A stretch of 32,600 nt of DNA, taken from positions 20,022-52,621 of the forward strand of contig NZ_JASMRU010000033.1 of the NCBI RefSeq assembly GCF_030462585.1, given 5' to 3'. This stretch comes from Pseudomonas sp. CAN1 (lineage in GTDB: Bacteria; Pseudomonadota; Gammaproteobacteria; Pseudomonadales; Pseudomonadaceae). Shown in pieces: positions 16,483-24,635 of the stretch. Each line of letters opens with the position of its first letter. Position 1 is the stretch's first letter. The translations under genes and the position numbers were made by a program. The notes under the pieces were generated by a model. That model was not told the DNA's origin. It saw nothing but the letters and a program-made list of their open reading frames with translations, and did not search any database.

Positions 16483-17343
16483 TCAGGCTTGCAGGAAGGG
16501 TCGGAAGATCGCCGCGACCGCTTCCGCGCCCGCCTCGTCATCCAGATGCAGGTGGTGCTGACCGGGCAGCTCATGGACCTCGAAGGGCCGGTCCTTCAGC
16601 AGTTCGCGGGTGGCCGGCTCGACCATCAGCAGGCCCTGCTGTGCCAGCACCAGACTGGCCGAGCACTGCACGGACTGGACGAATTGTCGCGCATGGGCGC
16701 GGGTCAGGCGCAGCGGCGACGGCAGGGTCAGGCGCGCATCGGTGCGCCAGGTGTAGCCGCCGGGCACCGGCACCAGCCCACGGGAGGCCAGCAGCTCGGC
16801 CGCTTCGCGACTCACCGCGCCAACGCCTTTCATGCGCGCTTCCACCGCACGGTCGATGACTTCATAGACCGGCTTGCGCTTGTTCGGCAGGGCCAACTGG
16901 GCGCGCAGGGCTTCGCCGAGCTTCTGCGGCGAAGTTTCCGGCTCGCCGGTGTAGGGCACCAGGCCGTCGATCAGCGCCAGGCGCTCGATGCGCTCGGGCA
17001 TGGCGCCGGCCAGCAGCACCGAGACGATGGCGCCCATGGAATGCCCGAGCAGGGAGAAACGCTCCCAGCCCATCTGGTCGGCCACCATCAGCACGTCCAG
17101 TGCGTAGTCCCACAGCAGGTAGCTGGCCCCCGGCGCGCGGTGCGCGGAATGGCCGTGGCCGGCGAAGTCCAGGGCGAGGATACGCACGCCTTCCAGCTTG
17201 GGTGCCAGGCGGGCGAAGCTCATGGCGTTGTCCAGCCAGCCGTGCAGGGCGATCACCGGGCGACCGTCCTCCGGGCCAAAGAGGTGCGCGGCCAGCTCGA
17301 TGTGCGGCAGGTTCAGGCGGATTTCCTGGACTTTGGCGGTCAT
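16483..17343 (-). CDS. Alpha/beta hydrolase, first of a pair
   Basis: A 286-residue soluble alpha/beta-hydrolase-fold enzyme. The oxyanion-hole motif is HGW (34-36), the nucleophile S102 sits in GHSMG (100-104), and LALDFAGHGHS (56-66) is the usual strand-loop before it. The catalytic His is probably in GQHHLHLDD near the C-terminus. There is no signal peptide, so it should be cytoplasmic; the substrate is unknown (esterase, lipase or haloalkane-type activities all share these features). It follows the second hydrolase gene by 9 bp, and its ribosome-binding site AAGGAA overlaps that gene's stop codon, which indicates translational coupling. Confidence 0.9.
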   Translation of the reverse strand: MTAKVQEIRLNLPHIELAAHLFGPEDGRPVIALHGWLDNAMSFARLAPKLEGVRILALDFAGHGHSAHRAPGASYLLWDYALDVLMVADQMGWERFSLLGHSMGAIVSVLLAGAMPERIERLALIDGLVPYTGEPETSPQKLGEALRAQLALPNKRKPVYEVIDRAVEARMKGVGAVSREAAELLASRGLVPVPGGYTWRTDARLTLPSPLRLTRAHARQFVQSVQCSASLVLAQQGLLMVEPATRELLKDRPFEVHELPGQHHLHLDDEAGAEAVAAIFRPFLQA

Positions 17344-17352
17344 GGCGATTCC

Positions 17353-18153
17353 TTAGGCATTGGCGCGCTGTTGCCAGCGGGCGAAGACGGTCTTGAGCAG
17401 CGCGGCGGTGTCCTGCGGGCGCTCCAGCGGGAACATGTGGCCGCCCGGCAGCGACAGGCTCTCGCCCATGGGGATGCGGCCGATCAGGCGGGCATGGTGC
17501 GGCAGCACCACGCGGCTGTGGCGGCCGCGCACCATGGTCAGCGGCACGGCCAGCTGTTTGGCACGCCCCGGCGCGGTATGCGGCACGTTGCGGTAGATGG
17601 AGATTTCGGTGGCCGGGTCGAACTTCAGCCGCAGGCCCCGCGCATCGGCCGGCGCCAGCCCGTGGCGCACGTAGGCCTCCAGGCAGTCACGGTCGAAGCG
17701 CTTGAACAGCGGCTTGCCGGCGAAGTATTCCAGCGCCTCGGCAAAATCATCGAAGTCCTCACGGCGGCCGAGGGTGCGGCCGGCGGGGGTCAGCCGGTCG
17801 ATGAAACCGAAGCGCTTGGCGGCGCGGATCACCAGTTGGTCGGCTAGTGTCAGCAAGGGCGAGTCGAGCATCACTACGCCGCGGTACAGCTCGGGTTTGC
17901 GCAGCGCCGCGTGGTAATGCAGCACGCCACCGAGGGAATGGCCGACGCCCCACACGGGTTCGTCCAGCGCCTCCAGATGATGCAGCAGCTCTTCCACCAG
18001 GTTTTCCCAGTTGGCGTTCACCGGGAAGCGTGGGTCGTGGCCATGCATGTCCAGCCGATGGACCCGGTAATCCGGCTCCAGGGCATCGAACAACTTGCCG
18101 TAGGTGCCCGAGGGGAAACCGTTGGCGTGGGCGAAGAAGACCGCTTGCGACAT
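17353..18153 (-). CDS. Alpha/beta hydrolase, second of a pair
   Basis: A 266-residue alpha/beta-hydrolase-fold enzyme. It has the oxyanion motif HANG (9-12), the nucleophile S73 in GHSLGG (71-76), and a late histidine in LPGGHMFPLERP. It starts directly with the first beta strand (MSQAVFFAHANG) and has no export signal. The ATG at 18153 was preferred because the longer open frame adds only an unrelated Cys/Arg-rich leader. With the next gene it forms a two-gene operon of paralogous but divergent hydrolases (GHSMG versus GHSLGG). The paired arrangement also occurs in P. aeruginosa in this part of the map (PA1621-PA1622, from memory). Substrates unknown. Confidence 0.9.
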   Translation of the reverse strand: MSQAVFFAHANGFPSGTYGKLFDALEPDYRVHRLDMHGHDPRFPVNANWENLVEELLHHLEALDEPVWGVGHSLGGVLHYHAALRKPELYRGVVMLDSPLLTLADQLVIRAAKRFGFIDRLTPAGRTLGRREDFDDFAEALEYFAGKPLFKRFDRDCLEAYVRHGLAPADARGLRLKFDPATEISIYRNVPHTAPGRAKQLAVPLTMVRGRHSRVVLPHHARLIGRIPMGESLSLPGGHMFPLERPQDTAALLKTVFARWQQRANA

Positions 18154-18294
18154 GCTGGAAGAACTCAGGGGAATGACAGCCTGAATTTTCCGACAGCAAC
18201 ACCGGTGCGGCAATGACCCGTATTCCCGCGAATGACGGCACTACGGCCAAAGTCCATGGCGCTCCGGCGGATTTGCCCTGGTCTCTCCCTTTTA

Positions 18295-18375
18295 CGGCGG
18301 ATAACGCGTGCCGCGTTATCCGCCCTACGAGAACCCCAGGGTAGAGCGCATAACGTGGAACACGTTATCCGCCGC
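18295..18375. repeat. ATAACGC repeat, two adjoining half copies
   Basis: 18295-18327 is a hairpin GGCGGATAACGCG...CGCGTTATCCGCC ending in CTAC. 18341-18375 begins GTAGAGCGCATAACGTG and ends CACGTTATCCGCCGC. Together they look like a rearranged copy of the repeat at 425-500, with the halves in swapped order. It lies between the LysE-family gene (end) and the hydrolase pair (start). Confidence 0.65.
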
Positions 18376-18380
18376 AAGCC

Positions 18381-19028
18381 TCACACCCAATGCGCCGCGT
18401 GATTCACCACGCTGAACAGGATGCCACCCGCCACCAGCAGGAACACCAGCCCGCAGGCGCCGTCGATTGCCGGCACTGCACGCAGCAGACGCTGCTGCCA
18501 CAGCGGCCGGGTGAGGATCACGCTGAGCAGGCTGAACCAGGCAAAACCGACGACGAACAGCATCACCGCCACCGATACCTTGCCGGGCGCCGACATGTCC
18601 GCCGGGATCAGACTGCTGAGCAGCGCGAGGAAGAACACCAGCGCCTTGGGGTTGAACAGGTTGGTGGCCAGCCCGCGCAGCCAGGGGCCGAGCTTCGATG
18701 CGGACAACTCACCGTCGATGCGCCCTGCCCCGCCCGGCTTGCGCAGCGCGCGCAGTGCCCCGATGCCGAGCCAGCCGAGATAAGCCGCGCCCACCAGTTG
18801 CAGCGCGCTGAACAGCAGCGGCGAGCGGCTGAGCAGCAACGACACGCCGGTCAGCACCAGGGTGCCGTGGACCAGGATGCCGCTGGCCAACCCGAGGGCG
18901 CTGAGCACGCCAGCGCGACGGCCCTGGTGCAGCGAGGTGCGCACCACCAGCGCGACGTCCGGGCCGGGGCTGACCAGGGCGACCGCGAACACGGCGGTGA
19001 GCATGAGCAAGACGTGAACCTCCTGCAT
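18381..19028 (-). CDS. LysE/RhtB family amino-acid exporter
   Basis: A 215-residue inner-membrane protein with about six hydrophobic segments. The N-terminal AVFAVALVSPGPDVALVVR carries the family signature PGPD (22-25), and the GLASGILVHG and LFNPKALVFFLALL blocks are also characteristic of the RhtB branch. Members export amino acids such as homoserine, threonine, lysine or arginine; the substrate here cannot be told. GGAG lies nine bases before the ATG. The gene follows an AraC-family regulator by 44 bp in the same direction, and that regulator may control it. Confidence 0.92.
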   Translation of the reverse strand: MQEVHVLLMLTAVFAVALVSPGPDVALVVRTSLHQGRRAGVLSALGLASGILVHGTLVLTGVSLLLSRSPLLFSALQLVGAAYLGWLGIGALRALRKPGGAGRIDGELSASKLGPWLRGLATNLFNPKALVFFLALLSSLIPADMSAPGKVSVAVMLFVVGFAWFSLLSVILTRPLWQQRLLRAVPAIDGACGLVFLLVAGGILFSVVNHAAHWV

Positions 19029-19072
19029 GGCGGGATTCTCCAGTGGGAATGAGACGGGATTTTCGGGGTGGA

Positions 19073-19876
19073 TCAGCGCTGGCGGAGTCGCGCGGGCGGT
19101 AATCCGTAGGTACGGCGGAACAGGCGGCTGAAGTGCGCCTGGTCATAGAAGCCCAGGCTCAGGGCGATCTCCGACAGCGGCTGGCCCTTGATCACCCTTG
19201 GCAGCGCGCGCTCCAGGCGCAGCTGGGTGAACCACTGGTGCGGCGGCAACCCGCACTGGTGGCGGAAGCGACGCAGCGCCTGCCAGGGGCTGAGATCGCA
19301 GAACTCGGCGATTTCTTCCAGGGTCGGCGGGGTTTCCAGGCGCGACTCCAGCCACTCGCGGATGCGCGCCCAGGTCGGCGCGTCGAAGCCCTGCCCCGGC
19401 TCGCGGATGCGCAGGCTGGAGGCGCGCTCCAGCAGTGCGGCCAATGCCTGCCAGAGCTGGCCTTCCTGGGCCAACCGCTCGCCACCGAGCATCAGGGCGT
19501 GGGCGCGTTGCAGTTCGACCTGCAACAACGGGTCGCGCAGCTGCGCGGAAGCCAGGCGCGGCGCGCCCTGGCGGCCATCGCTGAAAGCGCGGCAGGCGTC
19601 GTCCAGCCATTGCGGGTCGATGGACAGCACGCGGATGCGGTAGCCGTCCTCGCCCTCGCTGGAACCGTCGTGGATGCTCTCGGGGCTCATCAGCAGGATA
19701 TCGCCATTCCCGGCCAGCGAGCGCTCACCGCGATGGGTGTAGCGCTGGCAGCCGTCGAGCATCAGCCCGACGTGGTAGTCGAGATGAAAGTGCCGGGGAA
19801 AGGCGAAACGGCGGTACTCGGCGTCGATGAAACGGACGCCGGGCAGGCCGCTGCTGTGGTGTTCGATGCGTTCCAT
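19073..19876 (-). CDS. AraC-family transcriptional regulator
   Basis: A 267-residue regulator with an N-terminal cupin-type sensing domain (about 1-150; PRHFHLDYHVGLMLDG with metal/ligand-type histidines). The C-terminal double helix-turn-helix (about 170-265) contains IAEFCDLSPWQALRRFRHQCG and the family signature ALSLGFYDQAHFSRLFRRTYG. AGTAGG precedes the ATG at 19876. The LysE/RhtB exporter gene begins 44 bp downstream, so an effector-responsive regulator plus exporter pair is likely. Confidence 0.93.
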   Translation of the reverse strand: MERIEHHSSGLPGVRFIDAEYRRFAFPRHFHLDYHVGLMLDGCQRYTHRGERSLAGNGDILLMSPESIHDGSSEGEDGYRIRVLSIDPQWLDDACRAFSDGRQGAPRLASAQLRDPLLQVELQRAHALMLGGERLAQEGQLWQALAALLERASSLRIREPGQGFDAPTWARIREWLESRLETPPTLEEIAEFCDLSPWQALRRFRHQCGLPPHQWFTQLRLERALPRVIKGQPLSEIALSLGFYDQAHFSRLFRRTYGLPPARLRQR

Positions 19877-20233
19877 GGGCCTACTCTACCGGCGCGGGAA
19901 CGGCGGGTCTTGGACAAAATTGCGAGGGTGCCAGGCGGCGTGAGAATTGTAGGAGCGAGCTTGCTCGCGAACCACCTGATGCCAGGGACCTCGGCCGGGT
20001 TCGCGAGCAAGCTCGCTCCTACATAGAGCAATACCGGACTCAGCGCGTAATTGTGAGCGGCAGGTTGTACGGTGACAACTCCGGAGTCTGGCGTTGGGCG
20101 GAGACATCGCGGACGGAGTCCGCTCCTACCCCGCGCTCAACTCCCAGGGAGCGTAGGAGCGGACTCCGTCCGCGATTGGCCGAGCCCCGCGCAAATCTCG
20201 AACGAGGCTTGCTGCCCGGCGCCCGTCGCCGGC
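19877..20233. repeat. REP-pair intergenic stretch between thioesterase and AraC genes
   Basis: No gene is seen in this 357-bp gap. It contains two inverted REP pairs: 19948-19972 with 19999-20022 (GCGAGCTTGCTCGC subtype, about 75 bp end to end), and 20107-20129 with 20153-20175 (GCGGACGGAGTCCGC subtype, about 69 bp end to end). The pairs use different stem sequences but the same TAGGAGC head, so each pair matches itself. The AraC promoter must lie within or next to the first pair. Confidence 0.8.
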
Positions 20234-20659
20234 TCAGCGCTCCAGCGGCACCACCGCCATGGTCAGCCGCGAGATGCAGCTCGGCTTGCCGTCATCCCCG
20301 TGCAGACGGATTTCCCAGACGTGGGTCGAGCGGCCGATGTGCACCGCCTTGGCCACTGCCGTCACCCGCCCGCTGCGCAGCCCGCGCAGGTGGTTAGCGT
20401 TCACTTCCAGGCCCACGCAGTAGTACTTGCTGTTGTCCAGGCACAGGTAGCTGGCGGTGGAACCGACGGTTTCCGCCAGCACCACCGAGGCGCCGCCATG
20501 CAGCAGGCCGTAGGGCTGGTGGGTGCGCGAATCCACCACCATGCTGGCGGTCAGCGAGTCGTCGTCGAACGCCTCGAAGCGGATGTCGAGCACCTCACCG
20601 ATGGTGTTCTTCAGGTTCGCGTTGAGCTTTTCCAGGTCGGGCTGGGTGCGCCAGGTCAT
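20234..20659 (-). CDS. PaaI/YdiI-EntH type hotdog-fold acyl-CoA thioesterase
   Basis: A 141-residue hotdog-fold protein. The loop HQPYGLLHGGASVVLAETVGS places H54 and E63 at the same positions that are catalytic in E. coli EntH (family knowledge). It should hydrolyse an acyl- or aroyl-CoA thioester in the cytoplasm. I chose the ATG at 20659 because AAGGA lies seven bases upstream. An earlier in-frame ATG at 20683 would overlap the end of the acyl-CoA synthetase gene and add eight residues. The close spacing to the synthetase suggests that ligase and thioesterase act on the same class of CoA esters. Confidence 0.9.
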   Translation of the reverse strand: MTWRTQPDLEKLNANLKNTIGEVLDIRFEAFDDDSLTASMVVDSRTHQPYGLLHGGASVVLAETVGSTASYLCLDNSKYYCVGLEVNANHLRGLRSGRVTAVAKAVHIGRSTHVWEIRLHGDDGKPSCISRLTMAVVPLER

Positions 20660-20675
20660 TCGGGGTTCCTTGTCG

Positions 20676-22343
20676 TCAGTCATGCCACTGCACCGCCTCG
20701 CGGCGCTCCGCCCATTCATTGAAGCGCTTGCCGTAGGTCCCTTCCACCACGTTGCGCTTGATCTTCAGGGTCGGCGTGAGGAAGCCGTTGTCCACGGTCC
20801 AGACGTCCTTGACCAGCACCAGCCCGGCGAGGCGCTCGTGCTTGTCCAGCGCGTCGTTCACCTCCATCAGCAGCTCCTGCAGACTCTGCTCCAGCTGGCT
20901 GCGCGAGCCGTTGGCAGCCTCCTGGCGGCCGACTTCGGAGAGCACGCAGAGGCCCAGCGGCGCGATCAGGCCGTCGCCGACCACGCAGATCTGCTCGATC
21001 CGCGAATGCACGGCCAGGCGGTTCTCGATAGGCGCCGGGGCGACGTACTTGCCCTTGGCGGTCTTGAAGATTTCCTTGATGCGCCCGGTCAGGCGCAGGT
21101 GGCCTTCGGCATCCTGCTCGCCCTTGTCGCCAGTGCGCAGGAAGCCGTCCTCGGTGATGGTTTCGGCGGTGCGCTCCGGGTCCTTGAAGTAGCCGACCAT
21201 GGTCGCGCCGCTGCGGACCTGCACCTCGCCTTCGTCGCTGATGCGCACTTCGACGCCGGGGCTGTTGCGGCCGATCCAGCCGACCCGCTGCTCACCCGGC
21301 CGGCAGACGTGGGAATAGCCGCAGTTCTCGGTCATGCCGTAGACCTCCAGCACGTTCAGGCCCAGACGCTGGTACCAGCCCAGCAGCGCCTCGGGCACCG
21401 GCGCGGCGCCGCACAGGGCGAATCGCACGGCGTCCAGGCCAAGGCCGGCGAGCACCTTGCGCCCGACCATACGGCCGATGATCGGCAGGCGCAGCAGGCG
21501 GTCGAGCTTCTGCGCCGGCATCTGCGAATACACGCCCATCTGGAACTTGGTCCAGATGCGCGGCACGCCGAAGAACACCGTGGGCCGCGCACGGCGCATG
21601 TCGGCGACGAAGGTGTCCAGACTCTCGGCGAAGAAGATCGTCTGCCCGGCGTAGATCGACGCCATCTGCACGAACATGCGCTCGGCCACGTGGCACAGCG
21701 GCAGGTAGGACAGCAGGCGGTCCTCCTCACCGACGCCGAACAGGTCGATGGCATGGCTGGCGGCAAAGGCGAAGTTGCCGAAGGTGTGCATCACGCCCTT
21801 CGGCGTACCAGTGGTGCCGGAGGTGTAGATGAGGGTCGCCAGGGTGGCGGCGTCCGGGCGCGGATCGTCGCTGATCGGCGCCAGCTGCTGCAGGTCACTC
21901 CACTGCTGGTCGAAACGGCCCTCGGGGTGCAGCGGCAGCGCGACGGTGGGCACGCCGTCGGGAATGCCGCCCTCCATCGCCGGCCAGTCGTCCAGCTTGC
22001 CGATGAAGGCCACCCGCGCTTCGGAGTGGGTCATCACCTGGCGCACGGAATCGGCGGTGAGGTTGGGATACAGCGGCACCGAGACGTGGCCGGCCATCCA
22101 GATGGCGATGTCGGCGACTATCCAGTGCGCGCAGTTCTTCGAAATGATCGCCACCCGGCTGCCTTCGGGCAGGTCCAGGCTGCGCAGCCAGGCGGCGGCG
22201 CGGCGGGCCTGATCGCCCACTTCGCCCCAGGTCAGGGTCTGCACTTCGCCGCCGGTCAGCGGCTGTACCAGGTAGCGTTTGTTCGGGTGGCTCTTCTCGC
22301 GCTGATAGAACAGGTCGAGTGGTAATCGGACTGCTTTAACCAC
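20676..22343 (-). CDS. AMP-binding long-chain acyl-CoA synthetase
   Basis: This 555-residue adenylate-forming enzyme activates a carboxylic acid with ATP and then transfers it to CoA. Key motifs are the P-loop YTSGTTGTPKGV (173-184), the YGMTENCG motif that binds the adenylate, LRTGDKG, and the hinge RIKEIFKTAKGKYVAP. The last three together, with the LKIKRNVVEGTY tail, fit the long-chain fatty-acid CoA ligase group. It starts with GTG at 22343, with a strong AAAGGAGG site a few bases upstream. A 24-bp palindrome lies 56 bp upstream. A thioesterase gene follows after 16 bp. The P. aeruginosa neighbour PA1617 (AMP-binding enzyme) is probably the same gene, by position and from memory. Confidence 0.93.
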   Translation of the reverse strand: MVKAVRLPLDLFYQREKSHPNKRYLVQPLTGGEVQTLTWGEVGDQARRAAAWLRSLDLPEGSRVAIISKNCAHWIVADIAIWMAGHVSVPLYPNLTADSVRQVMTHSEARVAFIGKLDDWPAMEGGIPDGVPTVALPLHPEGRFDQQWSDLQQLAPISDDPRPDAATLATLIYTSGTTGTPKGVMHTFGNFAFAASHAIDLFGVGEEDRLLSYLPLCHVAERMFVQMASIYAGQTIFFAESLDTFVADMRRARPTVFFGVPRIWTKFQMGVYSQMPAQKLDRLLRLPIIGRMVGRKVLAGLGLDAVRFALCGAAPVPEALLGWYQRLGLNVLEVYGMTENCGYSHVCRPGEQRVGWIGRNSPGVEVRISDEGEVQVRSGATMVGYFKDPERTAETITEDGFLRTGDKGEQDAEGHLRLTGRIKEIFKTAKGKYVAPAPIENRLAVHSRIEQICVVGDGLIAPLGLCVLSEVGRQEAANGSRSQLEQSLQELLMEVNDALDKHERLAGLVLVKDVWTVDNGFLTPTLKIKRNVVEGTYGKRFNEWAERREAVQWHD

Positions 22344-22398
22344 GTGCCCCTCCTTTGTTCTTTTTGTCAGAGGTGTAGCTCAGGGATATAGCGATGGA

Positions 22399-22422
22399 TC
22401 AACCAAGCACTTGCTTGGTTGA
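22399..22422. promoter_or_regulatory. 24-bp palindrome upstream of the acyl-CoA synthetase, probable repressor operator
   Basis: Perfect 11-base arms TCAACCAAGCA (22399-22409) and TGCTTGGTTGA (22412-22422) are separated by CT. On the minus strand a TATATC hexamer (22385-22390) lies just downstream and would make a plausible -10, in which case the palindrome covers the -35 region. This size and symmetry suit a TetR-family repressor, a class that often controls acyl-CoA metabolism. The regulator is not encoded next door. Confidence 0.6.
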
Positions 22423-22562
22423 ATATTCCACGCAGCGAAGCGGCAGACAAGGCTGGTCGTGTGAACTTTTGTAGGATTTAGCCGAAGGATTGGCCCCGGC
22501 CGCTCTGCGTCGGGCCTTGCATGGAAACATCCGGGCACGATTTGTCGGCGCCACAAATGCAA

Positions 22563-22582
22563 AAGGCCCCTTTCGGGGCCTT
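22563..22582 (-). terminator. Intrinsic terminator of the gpsA-DUF4389-sixA operon
   Basis: AAGGCCCC/GGGGCCTT with loop TTTC; on the minus strand the stem is followed by a short T-run (TTTTG). It begins 20 bp after the sixA stop codon. It is the clearest terminator in the left two thirds of the window. Confidence 0.88.
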
Positions 22583-22602
22583 CTGGCGTGGAGCGATACG
22601 GC

Positions 22603-23067
22603 TCAGGAATGCCGCGGATGGTACAGCGACACCAGCTCCATCAGCCCGGCCACCGGCACTTCGCCTTCCAGTTCCGCCAGGGTGGCGGTGCTGAATGGCA
22701 CGGCGTCGCTGCGGCTGCCATGCACCAGCAGGCCGGCCAGTGCGCCCACCAGCGGCTGGTGGGTGACCAGCAGCAGGTTCTGCTCGTTGCGGCCGTCGAG
22801 GAAGCGCAGCACGTCCTTGGGGTCATCGTCCGGCGTCAGCCAGGGGGCTGTGCCGACCGAGCCTTCGAAGCCCAGCGCCTCGCGAACCAGTCCGGCAGTT
22901 TCCTGGGCGCGCACGTAGGGGCTGGCGAGGATGCCATCCAGCGGATGCCCGGCCAGCTGCGCGGCGCTCTTCAGCGCCTCCTTGATGCCGTGGGGCGTCA
23001 GCCGGCGCTCGGAGTCGCGGCGTGCCTGCGGCTCGGCTTCGCCATGGCGGAGCAGCCAGAGCTTCAA
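22603..23067 (-). CDS. sixA: SixA-type phosphohistidine phosphatase
   Basis: This 154-residue histidine-phosphatase-superfamily protein begins MKLWLLRHGEAEP, with the phospho-accepting H8 in the RHG motif. A second catalytic histidine lies in LLVTHQPLVG. Short length and absence of insertions match SixA, which removes phosphate from HPt domains or PTS proteins. No export signal. It overlaps the upstream DUF4389 gene by 4 bp and ends the gpsA operon. SixA could in principle influence phosphorelays such as the hybrid-kinase network encoded nearby, but that link is speculative. Confidence 0.9.
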   Translation of the reverse strand: MKLWLLRHGEAEPQARRDSERRLTPHGIKEALKSAAQLAGHPLDGILASPYVRAQETAGLVREALGFEGSVGTAPWLTPDDDPKDVLRFLDGRNEQNLLLVTHQPLVGALAGLLVHGSRSDAVPFSTATLAELEGEVPVAGLMELVSLYHPRHS

Positions 23068-23420
23068 AGCTTGGGCTCCTCGTCGCGCACCGGGTGCGGC
23101 GCCGGCGGCACGTCGTGCGGGGCCTCGCCTTCCGGGGCGCGGGCGGTCGGCCAGTCGGAAAACGGCCAGGGCTTCTCTTCGCTCTGGAAGGTGCCGAAGC
23201 GGCCGATCTGCGCGAAGTACTGGCTCAGGCTATCGCCGAAGCCCATCAGGCTGCCGCTGGGCGCGCCGTAGATGATGCGGTAGATCAACTGGATGACCAC
23301 CACGGCGCCGAGGATCATCTCGGCGACGAACCAGACCAGCGCGAAGACCAGCATCCAGACGACGCGCAGGACCAGGGATTCCTTCTCTAGACGGTCAGAG
23401 GGCTGACGTTCAGCGGACAT
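23064..23420 (-). CDS. DUF4389 family membrane protein
   Basis: A 118-residue protein with two hydrophobic segments (about 18-50, LRVVWMLVFALVWFVAEMIL and GAVVVIQLIYRIIYG) followed by a polar C-terminal tail rich in Pro and Glu. The layout fits DUF4389 proteins of Pseudomonas; function unknown. A strong GAGGAGG site precedes the ATG. It starts 12 bp after gpsA and overlaps sixA by 4 bp, so the three genes are co-translated from one message. Confidence 0.85.
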   Translation of the reverse strand: MSAERQPSDRLEKESLVLRVVWMLVFALVWFVAEMILGAVVVIQLIYRIIYGAPSGSLMGFGDSLSQYFAQIGRFGTFQSEEKPWPFSDWPTARAPEGEAPHDVPPAPHPVRDEEPKL

Positions 23421-23432
23421 GGTGATACCTCC

Positions 23433-24455
23433 TCAGAAACCGGTGGTGGGAATGAAATCGACGTCGGTCTTCGGCTCGCCGCTCATCAGCGCGCCGATGA
23501 CCTGCTCCAGGGTGCGCCCGCCGAACAGGATGGCGTTGAGGCCGGCCACCAGCGGCATGTACACCTGCAGCTCATCGGCCTTGGCCTTGAGCACCTTGAG
23601 GGTATTCACGCCCTCAGCGGTCTCGCCCATGCGCGCCACGGCGTCTTCCAGAGTCAGGCCTTCGCCCAGGGCGAAGCCCACCTGATAGTTACGGCTCTTG
23701 GGTGACGAACAGGTGACGATCAGGTCGCCCACCCCGGCCAGGCCGAGGAAGGTCATCGGGTTGGCGCCGAGCTGGACGGCGAAGCGGGTCATCTCCGCCA
23801 GGGCGCGGGTGATCAGCATGCCCTTGGTGTTCTCGCCCATGCCCAGCGCGGCGGCCATGCCGGCAATGATCGCGTAGACGTTCTTAAGCGCACCGCCCAG
23901 TTCGACGCCGAAGCGGTCGCCACTGGCATAGACGCGGAAGGTGCGGCCGTGCAGCGCCTGCTGCACCTGGGCGCAGAGGTCTTCGTCCTCGCTGGCGACC
24001 ACGGTGGCGGTCAGCTCGTGCTCGGCGATCTCGCGCGCCAGGTTGGGGCCGGAGATCACCGCGATGCGGGACTTCGGCGCGATCTCTTCGAGCACCTGGC
24101 TCATCAGCTTGAAGCTCTGCGCCTCGATGCCCTTGGTCAGGCTGACCAGCATCTTGCCCGCCAGCTCCTCGCTGCGGCCGTCAAGCACCTTGCGCAGGGC
24201 GCTGGAAGGCACGGCGACGAAGATCATCTGGCACTCGGCGAGGGTCGCGGCGAGGTCCGTGGTCGGCTCCACGCCGGCATGAATCGGCACACCCTTGAGG
24301 TAGTTGGGGTTCTCTCGGCGGGTGCGGATCGCCTCGGCCTGCTCCTCGTCACGCATCCACTGGCGAACGCGGTTCCCATTCTCTGCCAGCAGGTTGGCGA
24401 AGGCGGTGCCGAAGCTGCCACCACCGAGGACGGCGATCGGTTGCTGCTGTGTCAT
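23433..24455 (-). CDS. gpsA: GpsA, NAD(P)-dependent glycerol-3-phosphate dehydrogenase
   Basis: A 340-residue cytoplasmic enzyme that reduces dihydroxyacetone phosphate to sn-glycerol 3-phosphate for phospholipid synthesis. The nucleotide-binding glycine motif is [11 protein letters not shown] near the N-terminus. [50 protein letters not shown] (contains the catalytic lysine) and [11 protein letters not shown] are conserved blocks. The ATG at 24455 gives the usual length; a GTG 21 bp upstream is open but unnecessary. It is the first gene of gpsA-DUF4389-sixA and is divergent from the TonB-receptor operon. Confidence 0.97.
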   Translation of the reverse strand: MTQQQPIAVLGGGSFGTAFANLLAENGNRVRQWMRDEEQAEAIRTRRENPNYLKGVPIHAGVEPTTDLAATLAECQMIFVAVPSSALRKVLDGRSEELAGKMLVSLTKGIEAQSFKLMSQVLEEIAPKSRIAVISGPNLAREIAEHELTATVVASEDEDLCAQVQQALHGRTFRVYASGDRFGVELGGALKNVYAIIAGMAAALGMGENTKGMLITRALAEMTRFAVQLGANPMTFLGLAGVGDLIVTCSSPKSRNYQVGFALGEGLTLEDAVARMGETAEGVNTLKVLKAKADELQVYMPLVAGLNAILFGGRTLEQVIGALMSGEPKTDVDFIPTTGF

Positions 24456-24569
24456 GTCTGTTCCATTGCTGGCCACCCCGCGGCGGCGATTGGGGCATTA
24501 TAAGGCGGCGTTGGCGACCGGCCAGTCCGTATCGCCGGACTGGTAATCAGCGCAGCCTCGTTTAACATC

Positions 24570-24600
24570 CGTCTGACAGACGCGTCTATCTCAAGACGCG
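24570..24600. promoter_or_regulatory. Cluster of four CGTCT/AGACG half-sites before the TonB-receptor operon
   Basis: Half-sites CGTCT (24570), AGACG (24578), CGTCT (24583) and AGACG (24594) alternate in orientation. They create two neighbouring inverted repeats: CGTCTG-A-CAGACG (24570-24582) and CGCGTCT-N6-AGACGCG (24581-24600). The middle pair also forms the palindrome AGACGCGTCT (24578-24587). The cluster ends 35 bp before the GTG start, so it may be a double operator or alternative RNA stems. Confidence 0.45.
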
Positions 24601-24635
24601 AACCAACCGATAAGAACCGAGAACAAGGCCGTTCC

